Shown: positions 25,899-38,159 of the stretch, piece after piece
Layout of the letters: each line of letters opens with the position of its first letter
Position numbering within the stretch: position 1 is the first letter of the stretch
Assembly: GCF_022761125.1 (NCBI RefSeq)
Contig: NZ_JAKWJR010000001.1
Span: 310,001 to 374,000 of the forward strand
DNA from: Nocardioides sp. SR21
GTDB lineage: Bacteria; Actinomycetota; Actinomycetes; Propionibacteriales; Nocardioidaceae
DNA: 64,000 nt
Reading direction: 5' to 3'
Program-made: the position numbers and the translations under genes
The notes under the pieces: generated by a model
What the model saw: the letters and a program-made list of their open reading frames with translations, nothing else
The model's database searches: none
What the model was told of the DNA's origin: nothing

Positions 25899-26735
25899 AT
25901 GACCGACCGGATCACCGAGTTCACCCATGACGGCCTGACGTTCGACGTACGCGACGAGGGCCCGGCCGACGGCGTCCCGGTCGTGCTGCTGCACGGCTTC
26001 CCGGAGCGCGGCACGTCGTGGCGACACGTCGCGCCGCTGCTGCACGCCGCCGGGCTGCGGACCTTCGCGCCCGACCAGCGCGGCTACTCGCCGGGCGCCC
26101 GCCCCGGCCGCCGACGCGACTACGCGGCCAGCAGGCTGGTGCGCGACGTGCTGGCGCTGATCGACCGGATCGGCGGGCCCGTGCACCTGGTCGGACACGA
26201 CTGGGGCGCCGCCGTCGCCTGGGGCGTCGCGATGACCCGGCCGGACTCGGTCCGGTCGCTGACCGCCGTCTCGGTGCCGCACACCGGGGCCTTCGCCCGC
26301 TCGTGGTTCACCACCAGACAGGGGCTGAGGTCCTGGTACATGCTGCTCTTCCAGCTGCCGCGTCTTCCCGAGCTCGCGGCGCGACGGCCCGGTGGCCGCT
26401 TCGACGTCTCGCTGCGCAAGGGTGGGATGACGGACGACGACGTCGCCCGGTTCCGCGCCGACATCGTCGAGTACGGCGCGCTGCCGGGCGGGCTGGCGTG
26501 GTACCGCGGCATGCCGTTCACCTCGCCCGGAGCCGCGATGCGCCAGGTCACCGTGCCGACCACGATGGTCTGGAGCGACCGGGACGTCGCGATCGGCCGA
26601 GCGGCCGTCGATGCCACCGCTGACTGGGTGGACGCGCCGTACGAGCTCGTCGTGCTGGAGGGCGTCAGCCACTGGATCCCCACGCAGGCGCCCGAGGCGC
26701 TGACCGAGGCGATCCTCGAGAGGATCGCGGCATGA
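25899..26735 (+). CDS. alpha/beta hydrolase, epoxide-hydrolase-like
   Basis: A 278-residue soluble alpha/beta hydrolase. It shows VVLLHGFPERGTSWRHV (HGFPE carries the oxyanion-hole residues), APDQRGYSPGARP, the nucleophile elbow VGHDWGAAVAWG with Asp101 as expected for epoxide hydrolases and dehalogenases, and the C-terminal VSHWIPTQAPEAL histidine. The lid holds two Tyr/Trp-rich helices. The gene sits between rsmI and tatD and overlaps tatD by 4 bp, the place where many actinobacteria carry metG. The substrate is unknown. Confidence 0.88.
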   Translation: MTDRITEFTHDGLTFDVRDEGPADGVPVVLLHGFPERGTSWRHVAPLLHAAGLRTFAPDQRGYSPGARPGRRRDYAASRLVRDVLALIDRIGGPVHLVGHDWGAAVAWGVAMTRPDSVRSLTAVSVPHTGAFARSWFTTRQGLRSWYMLLFQLPRLPELAARRPGGRFDVSLRKGGMTDDDVARFRADIVEYGALPGGLAWYRGMPFTSPGAAMRQVTVPTTMVWSDRDVAIGRAAVDATADWVDAPYELVVLEGVSHWIPTQAPEALTEAILERIAA

Positions 26736-27553
26736 GCCGTCCCGAGGCGCCGGAGCCGCTGCCGCACCCGGTGGTCGACAACCACTGCCACCTTGACATC
26801 GCCCGTGACGACGACGCGCTGCCCGTCGAGGAGGCGCTCACCGCCGCTGCCGCTGTCGGGATCCCGCGCATCGTGCAGATCGGCTGCGACCTGCGCGGCG
26901 CGCGGTGGGCCGTCGAGGCGGCGGCGACGTACGACGCACTCGTGGCCGGCGTCGCGCTGCACCCGAACGAGGCGCCGCGACTGCCGTCGCTGGACGACGC
27001 GATGGCCGAGATCGAGGCGCTCGCCTCGGCCCACGACAAGGTGCGCGCGGTGGGGGAGACCGGCCTCGACCACTTCCGCACCGGCGAGGAGGGGCGCGCG
27101 GTGCAGGTGGAGTCGTTCCGCCGGCACATCGACCTCGCGAAGCGGCTCGACAAGACCCTGGTCATCCACGACCGCGATGCCCACGACGACGTGCTCGCGG
27201 TGCTCGACTCCGAGGGCACGCCCGAGCGCTGGGTGATGCACTGCTTCTCCGGCGACGCCGACTTCGCGCGTCGCTGCCTCGACCGCGGCGCCTACCTGTC
27301 GTTCGCCGGCACCGTGACGTTCAAGAACGCCGAGCCGCTGCGCGAGGCGCTCGCGGTCACGCCCCGAGACCGCGTGCTCGTCGAGACCGACGCGCCGTAC
27401 CTCACCCCGATGCCGCACCGCGGCCGCACCAACGCGTCGTACCTCATCCCGCTGACGATGCGCGCGATGGCCGCCGTCCGTGGTGACGACCTCGGCGAGC
27501 TGTGTGCGGCCGTGGACGCCAACACCGAGGTGGCGTTCGGCGGCGCCTGGTAG
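26732..27553 (+). CDS. tatD: TatD-family metal-dependent hydrolase
   Basis: The 273-residue TIM-barrel protein has the metal ligands of the TatD DNase family: DNHCHLD at the N-terminus, GVALHPNEA, VGETGLDHFRT, VIHDRDAHDDV, MHCFSGDADFA and ETDAPYLTP. Members are 3'-5' exonucleases or DNA repair/quality-control nucleases. In actinobacteria tatD usually precedes rpfB, rsmA and ispE, and this holds here apart from one inserted gene. Two hairpins follow its stop. Confidence 0.94.
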   Translation: MSRPEAPEPLPHPVVDNHCHLDIARDDDALPVEEALTAAAAVGIPRIVQIGCDLRGARWAVEAAATYDALVAGVALHPNEAPRLPSLDDAMAEIEALASAHDKVRAVGETGLDHFRTGEEGRAVQVESFRRHIDLAKRLDKTLVIHDRDAHDDVLAVLDSEGTPERWVMHCFSGDADFARRCLDRGAYLSFAGTVTFKNAEPLREALAVTPRDRVLVETDAPYLTPMPHRGRTNASYLIPLTMRAMAAVRGDDLGELCAAVDANTEVAFGGAW

Positions 27554-27560
27554 GTGCCCG

Positions 27561-27588
27561 CGGAATCACCGGTGCACCGGTGATTCCG
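27561..27588. terminator. 28-bp perfect palindrome after tatD
   Basis: CGGAATCACCGGTG (27561-27574) is followed directly by its exact reverse complement, ending at 27588. As RNA it folds into a very stable hairpin with no extra loop. It lies between convergent genes, so it may terminate both. The core TCACCGG...CCGGTGA recurs in the hairpin after dapF (57482-57513), which suggests a shared repeat family. Confidence 0.75.
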
Positions 27589-27623
27589 TCACTTCCTGGG
27601 TGTTGCAACCCCTGAGAAGTGAC
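27588..27623. terminator. second hairpin between tatD and the convergent hydrolase
   Basis: GTCACTTC (27588-27595) pairs with GAAGTGAC (27616-27623), and much of the 20 bases between also pairs (GGGTGTTG with CAACCCC). It directly follows the 28-bp palindrome, so the two together probably form a bidirectional terminator for tatD and the gene stopping at 27640. Confidence 0.65.
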
Positions 27624-27639
27624 GGGATTGCCTGAGAAG

Positions 27640-30224
<2,585 letters not shown>

Positions 30225-30324
30225 CGAGATCGGCGGCGCCGATCTCGTGATGGTGGTCGAGCGAGCCACGCAGCCGCGGGAGCGGATGCGAGTGGCGTGC
30301 CGAGACCCAGATAGCCTTTCGGAC

Positions 30325-31188
30325 ATGTCGACGTCCGCGGGTCCCCGACTGTTGGGGCCCGCGGACGTTCGTTCGTTGGCCGCCGAGCTCGACCTCCGTC
30401 CGACCAAGCAGCGCGGCCAGAACTTCGTCATCGACGCGAACACGGTGCGCCGGATCGTCCGTGAGTCCGGCATCACCGAGGACGACGTGGTGATCGAGGT
30501 GGGTCCGGGCCTCGGCTCGCTGACCCTCGCGCTGCTCGAGGTCGCCGGCCGGGTCATGGCGATCGAGGTGGACGACAAGCTCGCGGCACGACTGCCCGAG
30601 ACGATTGCGACGTACGCCCCGAACCAGGCGGACCGCTTCGAGGTCGTGCTCGCCGACGCGATGCGCGTCGAGCAGATCCCCGGCCCGCCGCCGACCGCGC
30701 TGGTCGCGAACCTGCCGTACAACGTGTCCGTCCCGGTGCTGCTGCACCTGCTCGCCCTGCTGCCGTCGCTGCGGCACGGGCTGGTGATGGTGCAGTCCGA
30801 GGTCGCCGACCGGCTCGCGGCCGCGCCCGGCTCCAAGGTGTACGGCGTCCCGTCGGTCAAGGCCGCCTGGTACGCCGACGTCCGCCGGGCCGGCGCCATC
30901 GGCCGCAACGTCTTCTGGCCGGCGCCCAACGTCGACTCCGGGCTGGTCGCGTGGACCAGCCACGAGCCGCCCGTCACCACCGCCACTCGTGAGCAGGTCT
31001 TCACGGTCGTCGACGCGGCGTTCGCCCACCGGCGCAAGGCGTTGCGCGGCGCGCTGCGGGTGCTGGCGCCGACCGACGCGGTCGGCGACGCGCTGGCGGC
31101 CGCAGGCGTGGACCCGCTCGCCCGCGGGGAGTCGCTGACCGTCGCGGACTTCGCGCGCATCGCCGAAGGGCTGCCATGGGAGAGCTGA
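30325..31188 (+). CDS. rsmA: 16S rRNA adenine(1518/1519)-N6-dimethyltransferase
   Basis: The 287-residue KsgA-family SAM enzyme dimethylates two adjacent adenines in helix 45 of 16S rRNA. Visible motifs are [19 protein letters not shown], the SAM-binding [21 protein letters not shown] and the catalytic [15 protein letters not shown]. The C-terminal helical domain has [15 protein letters not shown]. The ATG at 30325 gives the family's N-terminus; its ribosome-binding site is weak. It overlaps ispE by 13 bp. Confidence 0.95.
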   Translation: MSTSAGPRLLGPADVRSLAAELDLRPTKQRGQNFVIDANTVRRIVRESGITEDDVVIEVGPGLGSLTLALLEVAGRVMAIEVDDKLAARLPETIATYAPNQADRFEVVLADAMRVEQIPGPPPTALVANLPYNVSVPVLLHLLALLPSLRHGLVMVQSEVADRLAAAPGSKVYGVPSVKAAWYADVRRAGAIGRNVFWPAPNVDSGLVAWTSHEPPVTTATREQVFTVVDAAFAHRRKALRGALRVLAPTDAVGDALAAAGVDPLARGESLTVADFARIAEGLPWES

Positions 31189-32084
31189 CCGTCCGCGCGC
31201 CCGCCAAGATCAACCTGCACCTCGGCGTCGGCGCCCTCCGCGAGGACGGCTACCACCCGCTGGTGACCGTCTACCAGGCCGTCGGCCTGTACGACGACGT
31301 CACCGCTCGGACCGCCGACGACTGGACCCTCGGCATGACCGTGCCCGACTGGATCGGTGCGGCCGCCGTACCCCCGGCCGGAGAGAACATCGTCGACCGC
31401 GCCGCCGACCTGCTCGCCGCCCACCACGGCGTCGCGCGGGTCGGTGAGGTGCACATCGCCAAGGACATCCCGATGGCGGGCGGCATGGCGGGCGGGTCCG
31501 CGGACGCCGCCGCCGCGCTCGTCGCGCTGGACCGGCTGTGGGAGCTCGGCACGTCCGACGACGACCTGCTCGCGCTGGCCGCGCAGCTCGGCAGCGACGT
31601 CCCGTTCGCGCTGCTCGGCGGCACCGCGCTCGGCACCGGCCGCGGCGAGCTGGTGACCCCGGTCGACGACCGCGGCACCTGGTGGTGGGTCGTGGTCCCG
31701 AACGAGGTCGGGCTCTCGACGCCCGAGGTGTACCGGCACTTCGACAAGATGTTCCCCGACGCTCCGTCCGAGCCGGTCCCGGCCGACGCGCTGCTCAGCG
31801 CGATCGCGGACGGCGACGCGTGGGCGCTGGCCGACGCGCTGCACAACGACCTGGAGGCCGCGGCGATCGACCTGCGGCCCGAGCTCGGCAAGCTGATCGA
31901 GCAGGGCGAGAGCGCCGGCGCGCTGCGCGGCATCGTGTCCGGCTCCGGCCCCACGGTCGTCTTCCTCTGCGGCTCGGCCGACCACGCGCGCAACCTCGCC
32001 GCCGACCTGTCCAACGCCGGCCACGCCGTCGTACTCGCTGCGAACGGCCCGGTCGCCGGCGCCCACCTGGTGTCGTATGCCTAG
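31176..32084 (+). CDS. ispE: 4-diphosphocytidyl-2-C-methyl-D-erythritol kinase
   Basis: A 302-residue GHMP kinase of the MEP isoprenoid pathway that phosphorylates CDP-methylerythritol. It has the N-terminal [24 protein letters not shown], the glycine-rich ATP loop [20 protein letters not shown], and the C-terminal [12 protein letters not shown]. It overlaps rsmA by 13 bp, so the two are coupled. Its presence means that the organism makes isoprenoids, including the polyprenyl carriers used by pmt and by the glycan locus, through the MEP route. Confidence 0.95.
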   Translation: MGELTVRAPAKINLHLGVGALREDGYHPLVTVYQAVGLYDDVTARTADDWTLGMTVPDWIGAAAVPPAGENIVDRAADLLAAHHGVARVGEVHIAKDIPMAGGMAGGSADAAAALVALDRLWELGTSDDDLLALAAQLGSDVPFALLGGTALGTGRGELVTPVDDRGTWWWVVVPNEVGLSTPEVYRHFDKMFPDAPSEPVPADALLSAIADGDAWALADALHNDLEAAAIDLRPELGKLIEQGESAGALRGIVSGSGPTVVFLCGSADHARNLAADLSNAGHAVVLAANGPVAGAHLVSYA

Positions 32085-32234
32085 GGGCCCTCACGACGGT
32101 CCGTGGCCTGCTGCGCGCCGCCCCGGCACGCACCTGGACTGCGTTGTCGTCAGTCGCCGGGACTCCGTCCCGTCTCCCTCCTCCGCCTTGCCAGGCACGC
32201 ACTGGATGCGACGCTCGCGACGGACGAGACCGTC
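32085..32234. other. leader region of the ABC-F gene with an imperfect repeat
   Basis: The 150 bp between ispE and the ABC-F ATG hold two similar segments, GGCACGCACCTGGACTGCG (32125-32143) and GGCACGCACTGGATGCG (32194-32210), and a short GGGACTCCGTCCC stem (32160-32172). ABC-F genes often have attenuating leaders, so this is worth testing, but no convincing leader peptide or terminator hairpin is visible. Confidence 0.35.
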
Positions 32235-34061
<1,827 letters not shown>

Positions 34062-34550
34062 CTAGTCCGCGAACGGCGACAGCAGCGTCCGCAGCAGGGC
34101 GGCCAGCTTGGCCTGGTCCTTCTCGGGCAGCTCCGCGAGGAACGTCCGCTCGGCCTCGAGCAGCGCCTCGAACGCGTCGTCGACCGTCGCCCGGCCGTCG
34201 GGCGTCAGCCGGACCAGCACGCCCCGCCGGTCGTGCGGATCGGGCAGCCGCTCGACCAGTCCACGCGCCGCCAACCGGTCGACCCGGTTGGTCATCGTCC
34301 CGCTGGTCACGAGCGTCTCGCGCAGCAGCCGCCCCGGCGACAGCTCGTACGGCGCACCCGCGCGGCGCAGCGCCGCGAGCACGTCGAACTCCCAGGACTC
34401 CACCTTCGCGGCGGTGAACGCGTCCCGGCGCGCCAGGTCCAGGTGCCGACCCAGCCGGCTGATCCGGCTGAAGACCTCGACCGGACCCAGCTCGAGGTCC
34501 GGGCGCTCGCGCGCCCACGCCTCGACCAGCTCGTCGACCTCGTCCCGCAT
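34062..34550 (-). CDS. MarR-family transcriptional regulator
   Basis: The 162-residue winged-helix protein has the MarR pattern: LTVTSGTMTNRVDRLAARGLVER-like recognition helix (LVTSGTMTNRVDRLAARGL) and wing (PDPHDRRGVLVRLTPDGRATVD), with dimerising helices at both ends. It is divergent from tam, and a perfect inverted repeat in the gap is its likely operator, so it probably represses both itself and tam. Its stop codon directly abuts that of the ABC-F gene. Confidence 0.94.
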   Translation of the reverse strand: MRDEVDELVEAWARERPDLELGPVEVFSRISRLGRHLDLARRDAFTAAKVESWEFDVLAALRRAGAPYELSPGRLLRETLVTSGTMTNRVDRLAARGLVERLPDPHDRRGVLVRLTPDGRATVDDAFEALLEAERTFLAELPEKDQAKLAALLRTLLSPFAD

Positions 34551-34577
34551 GGCAGGAGCGTAGCGGATGCGTCGAGA

Positions 34578-34593
34578 ATCTTGACATCAAGAT
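34578..34593. promoter_or_regulatory. MarR-type operator overlapping a TTGACA -35 box
   Basis: ATCTTGA (34578-34584), CA, TCAAGAT (34587-34593) form a perfect 16-bp inverted repeat in the 57-bp gap between the marR and tam starts. TCTTGA/TCAAGA half-sites are well known for MarR-family proteins. TTGACA inside it (34581-34586) matches the consensus -35 element, so a bound dimer would block RNA polymerase. Confidence 0.8.
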
Positions 34594-34607
34594 AAATCGG
34601 GCGGACG

Positions 34608-35375
34608 ATGACTCGCATGAGTCACACCTGGGACCCGGCCCGCTACCTCACCTACGCGGACGAGCGCGGCCGTCCGTTCGTGGACCTGATCTCGCGCATC
34701 GACGCGGGCGGACCCCGCTCCGTCGTCGACCTCGGCTGCGGCCCCGGCAACCTGACCTCCCTCCTGGCCGACCGCTGGCCCGGTGCCGCCGTGGTCGGCC
34801 TCGACTCGAGTCCCGACATGATCGCCGCGGCCACCGACGCCCGGATCTCGTTCGAGGTCGCGGACCTCCGGTCATGGACGGGGAGCGCGGACGTGCTGGT
34901 CTCGAACGCCACCCTCCAGTGGATCCCCGAGCACCTCGAGCTGCTGCCCCGGCTGGTGGCCCAGGTGACGCCCGGCGGCTGGTTCGCGTTCCAGGTGCCC
35001 GGCAACTTCGGCGAGCCGAGCCACGTGATCCGCACCGAGCTGGCCGCGGAGGCGCCGTACGCCGTGCACACCGAGGGCGTCGCGGTCCCGAGCAGCCATG
35101 ACCCGGCGGTCTACCTCGAGGCGCTCGTCGCGCTCGGGTGCACCGTCGACGCGTGGGAGACGACGTACCTCCACGTCCTCACCGGCCAGGACCCGGTGTT
35201 CACCTGGGTCTCCGGCACCGGCGCGCGACCGACCCTGCAGGCGCTGCCCGACGACCTGCGACCGGAGTTCGAGGCGGAGTTCAAGCGCCGGCTCGCGACG
35301 GCCTACCCCGAGCACGAGCACGGCGTCGTGCTGCCGTTCCGCCGGATCTTCGTGGTCGCGCGGGTGGCGGCATGA
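34608..35375 (+). CDS. tam: trans-aconitate 2-methyltransferase
   Basis: The 255-residue class I SAM methyltransferase matches Tam closely: WDPARYLTYADERGRPFVDLISRI at the N-terminus, the SAM loop VVDLGCGPGNLTSLL, GLDSSPDMIAAA, ADVLVSNATLQWIPEHLELLP and the C-terminal LPFRRIFVVARV. Tam esterifies trans-aconitate, a spontaneous by-product that inhibits aconitase. A second ATG three codons in is possible; GGGCGG favours the first. It overlaps the VOC gene by 4 bp and is probably controlled by the divergent MarR protein. Confidence 0.92.
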   Translation: MTRMSHTWDPARYLTYADERGRPFVDLISRIDAGGPRSVVDLGCGPGNLTSLLADRWPGAAVVGLDSSPDMIAAATDARISFEVADLRSWTGSADVLVSNATLQWIPEHLELLPRLVAQVTPGGWFAFQVPGNFGEPSHVIRTELAAEAPYAVHTEGVAVPSSHDPAVYLEALVALGCTVDAWETTYLHVLTGQDPVFTWVSGTGARPTLQALPDDLRPEFEAEFKRRLATAYPEHEHGVVLPFRRIFVVARVAA

Positions 35376-35728
35376 GGCTCCACCACGTCCAGGTCGCCTG
35401 CCCGCGCGGCGGCGAAGATCTCGCACGACGGTTCTACGGCGACGGTCTCGGCATGACCGAGGTCGCCAAGCCGGGGACGCTCGCCGGGCGCGGCGGCTGC
35501 TGGTTCCGCGCCGGAAGCGCCGAGATCCACATCGGCGTCGAGGAGCCGTTCGTCCCCGCCCGCAAGGCGCACCCGGCGTTCGTGGTCGACGACCTGGACG
35601 CGGCCGGCGCGCGACTGGCCGAGCTCGGCTTCGAGGTCGACTGGACCGAGCGGCACACGTTCCCGGGGTTCGAGCGGCTGCACACCTTCGACGGGCACGG
35701 GAACCGCGTGGAGCTCCTCCAGTCGTAG
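35372..35728 (+). CDS. VOC/glyoxalase-superfamily protein
   Basis: The 118-residue protein has one pair of beta-alpha-beta-beta-beta modules: MRLHHVQVACPRGGEDLARRFYGDGLGM and HPAFVVDDLDAAGARLAELGFEV, with a final GHGNRVELLQ strand. H5 and the late E (RVELLQ) are the usual metal-binding positions. Substrate is unknown. The ATGA overlap with tam shows co-translation, so it may serve the same MarR-controlled response. Confidence 0.9.
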   Translation: MRLHHVQVACPRGGEDLARRFYGDGLGMTEVAKPGTLAGRGGCWFRAGSAEIHIGVEEPFVPARKAHPAFVVDDLDAAGARLAELGFEVDWTERHTFPGFERLHTFDGHGNRVELLQS

Positions 35729-35735
35729 CCGCCGG

Positions 35736-37889
35736 TCAGCTTCTCCCTGGCGGCGCCACGGTGCAGGTGCCGGATGCGGTCGTCTGGTTCCCTGCGAGGT
35801 CGGTGGCGGTCGCGGTCACCGTGTAGGTCCGATCGCGACCGCGGGGTCCGAGCTCCGCGCGGACCCAGACCCGGCTCCCCGTCACGCGGACGTCGTCGGG
35901 ATCGGCGTTCGTGGACGACGCACCGACCTCGATGTCGGCGACGCCGGAGAGGCCGTCGGTCGCGTCGACGTCCGCGACGAGCACGAACCGGTGGTTGGGT
36001 GGCCAGAGCTCGCACCCCGGCGCGGGAAGTCCGGACAGGGACGGGGCGGTCCGGTCGATGGCGATCTCGACATCCTGTGCAGGCGTGGTGTTGCCGAGCA
36101 GGTCGGCCGCGGCGTAGCTGATGCGGTACCTGCCCTCCTCGATGAGACGCACCGAGGTGTGGTCGCCGGGGCGGACGAACGCCGTGTCCGCGGTCTGACC
36201 GTCGAGAGCGTGGACCTGTGCTCGCAGCGACCTGACCCCGACCATGTCGTCCTGCGCGCTGAGGACCACGGTCACGTCGTCGCGGTTCCATCCCGCGCTG
36301 TTCGCCGACGGGGTGGTCTCGACCTGGATGGTCGGCGGGGTCACGTCTGCCGGAGGCGGGTACGGCGCGGGCGGCACCTGGCCGATACCGGTGAAGTCGA
36401 CCGCAACCAGGTGACGCCCGGGCAGGCCGGCCAGGGCGCCGAGGTCGATGCGCTCCTGGCCCGTGGCGTCGAACCAGTACGGCCGAGCCTCGGCCACGAG
36501 GGCTGTGGCCATCGGGAAGGCGTAGTGCAGGCGCGCCGGGCGTCCCTCCATCGCTCGACCATGCAGGTAGAGAACCAGGGCGTGCTCCATGTTGTGTAGC
36601 ATGTTCTTGCCGAAGGCGGACTTGCGCAGCTCGGTGTCCGCCGGGTTCCGGGAGATCCGCGTGAACGTCTCGCGTGCGGGCGACTCCCGGTCGACGTAGG
36701 AGGTCAGGAAGAAGCTGGTGCTGCGCTCCAGCCGTCCGGCGTAGGGGAAGCCGGTCCCGGCGAGGTCGAGGGCGGACAGGAGCTGGTCCCCCTCGTCGTG
36801 GACCCACCACGCACTGTCCGGCTCGACGTTGCCGGGAGCGAAGCTCATCGGTCGCGCGTTCCAGCGGCCGGCGACGTCGTCCCAGGCGCGGTCGACCATG
36901 ATCGCGCGATCCGCGGCGAGCGCCGACCAGGGCCGGTCGTCGAAGAGCTGGTTGGCGTTGTGGATCATCGCGTAGCTCTTGATGGTGTGTCCGAAGTCGG
37001 TCTGCGGCGCGTTGAAGTTCCCGAACCGCGCCGTCCGTCCCCAGAACATCCACCGGTTCGCCGGGTTGGCGGCAGCGGAGTTCTTGTGCCGGTTGATCAG
37101 TGCCTGGGTCACGTTGCGCAGGTCCGCGCGGAACTGCGCGTTGCGCGCCGGGTCGCTGAGCAGGCCGATCGACGGGAGCAGGAACGCCGTACCCGGAACC
37201 AGGTAGTCGGTGATGTCGCCGCCGTTGCCGCCGGTGTCGAACTCGGCGCTCAGGTCGTAGGTGAGGGAGTCCTTCAGCCGGTTCGCCGCGGCGTCGTAGT
37301 ACGGGCCGAAGACGAGGTCACGGATGGCCAGGAGCTTGGCTTCCGCCTCGGGGTCCCGCGTGACGTTGTAGTACATGGCGTACCCCAGGCCCACCGACGC
37401 CAGGTCGAAGAGGTCCTTGTTGGCCAGCGAGTTCACCGGGGTCCCGGTCGCGTCGAGCTCGGCGAAGTAGCCGCCGTGGACCGGGTCCTCCAGCCTCGTC
37501 TCGATCCAGTCCAGGCCGGCGCGGGCGACGGTCAGGTACGCCGGATCGCCCGTGAGCAGGAACGCCAGCGAGTAGCCGTAGACCCCACGGCCGAGGGTCG
37601 AGGCGCCGCGGTTCGGCAGTGCCGGCAGCAGCTCGCCGTCCTGGCCACGCCAGGACGGGAAGTTGCCGACCGGATCGCCGAGCGCCTCGGGCAGCAGCCA
37701 GTACGGCATGAGGTCGTCGCGATGGTGCTGCAACCAGGTGTCGCCGCCCAGCACGGGCGGGACCGGGTCGTCCGAGACGGGCGGCGATGCAGCGGCCGGG
37801 CCGGCGAGCAGCAGTGCGAGCGGGAGGCAGACGGCGAGGACGCCACGCGTCAGTGTTCTGGCATTCCGGTCCCCGATGTTTCCGGACAT
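35736..37889 (-). CDS. secreted (alpha/alpha)6-barrel protein with Ig-like C-terminal domains
   Basis: The 717-residue exoprotein has a signal peptide (core VLAVCLPLALLLAG, cut near AAA). About residues 40-510 look like an (alpha/alpha)6 barrel related to N-acylglucosamine 2-epimerases or unsaturated glycan hydrolases: repeated helices with YGYSLAFLLTGDPAYLTVARAGLDWIETRL, DLFDLASVGLGYAMYYNVT and GHTIKSYAMIHNANQLF. Residues about 515-717 are two Ig-like modules (DVTPPTIQVETTPSANSAGWNRDDVTV; APSLSGLPAPGCELWPPNHRFV) like those on cell-surface or glycan-binding enzymes. No catalytic pair could be fixed. It ends 7 bp from the convergent VOC gene. Confidence 0.75.
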   Translation of the reverse strand: MSGNIGDRNARTLTRGVLAVCLPLALLLAGPAAASPPVSDDPVPPVLGGDTWLQHHRDDLMPYWLLPEALGDPVGNFPSWRGQDGELLPALPNRGASTLGRGVYGYSLAFLLTGDPAYLTVARAGLDWIETRLEDPVHGGYFAELDATGTPVNSLANKDLFDLASVGLGYAMYYNVTRDPEAEAKLLAIRDLVFGPYYDAAANRLKDSLTYDLSAEFDTGGNGGDITDYLVPGTAFLLPSIGLLSDPARNAQFRADLRNVTQALINRHKNSAAANPANRWMFWGRTARFGNFNAPQTDFGHTIKSYAMIHNANQLFDDRPWSALAADRAIMVDRAWDDVAGRWNARPMSFAPGNVEPDSAWWVHDEGDQLLSALDLAGTGFPYAGRLERSTSFFLTSYVDRESPARETFTRISRNPADTELRKSAFGKNMLHNMEHALVLYLHGRAMEGRPARLHYAFPMATALVAEARPYWFDATGQERIDLGALAGLPGRHLVAVDFTGIGQVPPAPYPPPADVTPPTIQVETTPSANSAGWNRDDVTVVLSAQDDMVGVRSLRAQVHALDGQTADTAFVRPGDHTSVRLIEEGRYRISYAAADLLGNTTPAQDVEIAIDRTAPSLSGLPAPGCELWPPNHRFVLVADVDATDGLSGVADIEVGASSTNADPDDVRVTGSRVWVRAELGPRGRDRTYTVTATATDLAGNQTTASGTCTVAPPGRS

Positions 37890-38000
37890 AGCTGAACCCC
37901 GAATCCGAGAGAAGGTCAGTCTTCTACTCGAGCACGCTGCTCATCGGCAGGCAATGACGAGATCGGGTGGTTCCGGCGCGGTGCCCCTGGCCCGCGTCGC

Positions 38001-38159
38001 TCAGCGGCCGATCGCCTTCTTGCCGAGCACGACGACACCGGCGCCGAAGAAGCCGATCATCGCCCAGCCGATCGGGCCGCTGCCGGCCGCCACGAGGGCG
38101 ACGCCGGCGACCACGATCGCGAGGCAGGCGAGCGCTGCGAGCAGGAGCGACCAGCTCAT
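38001..38159 (-). CDS. 52-residue two-helix membrane protein
   Basis: This small gene overlaps the patatin stop by 4 bp (ATGA). The product has two hydrophobic helices (SWSLLLAALACLAIVVAGVAL and GPIGWAMIGFFGAGVVVLG) joined by a short Gly-rich turn and ends KKAIGR, a membrane hairpin with basic tail. Overlap implies co-translation with the phospholipase-like protein, so a role as its membrane partner is possible. I know no family for it. Confidence 0.7.
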   Translation of the reverse strand: MSWSLLLAALACLAIVVAGVALVAAGSGPIGWAMIGFFGAGVVVLGKKAIGR

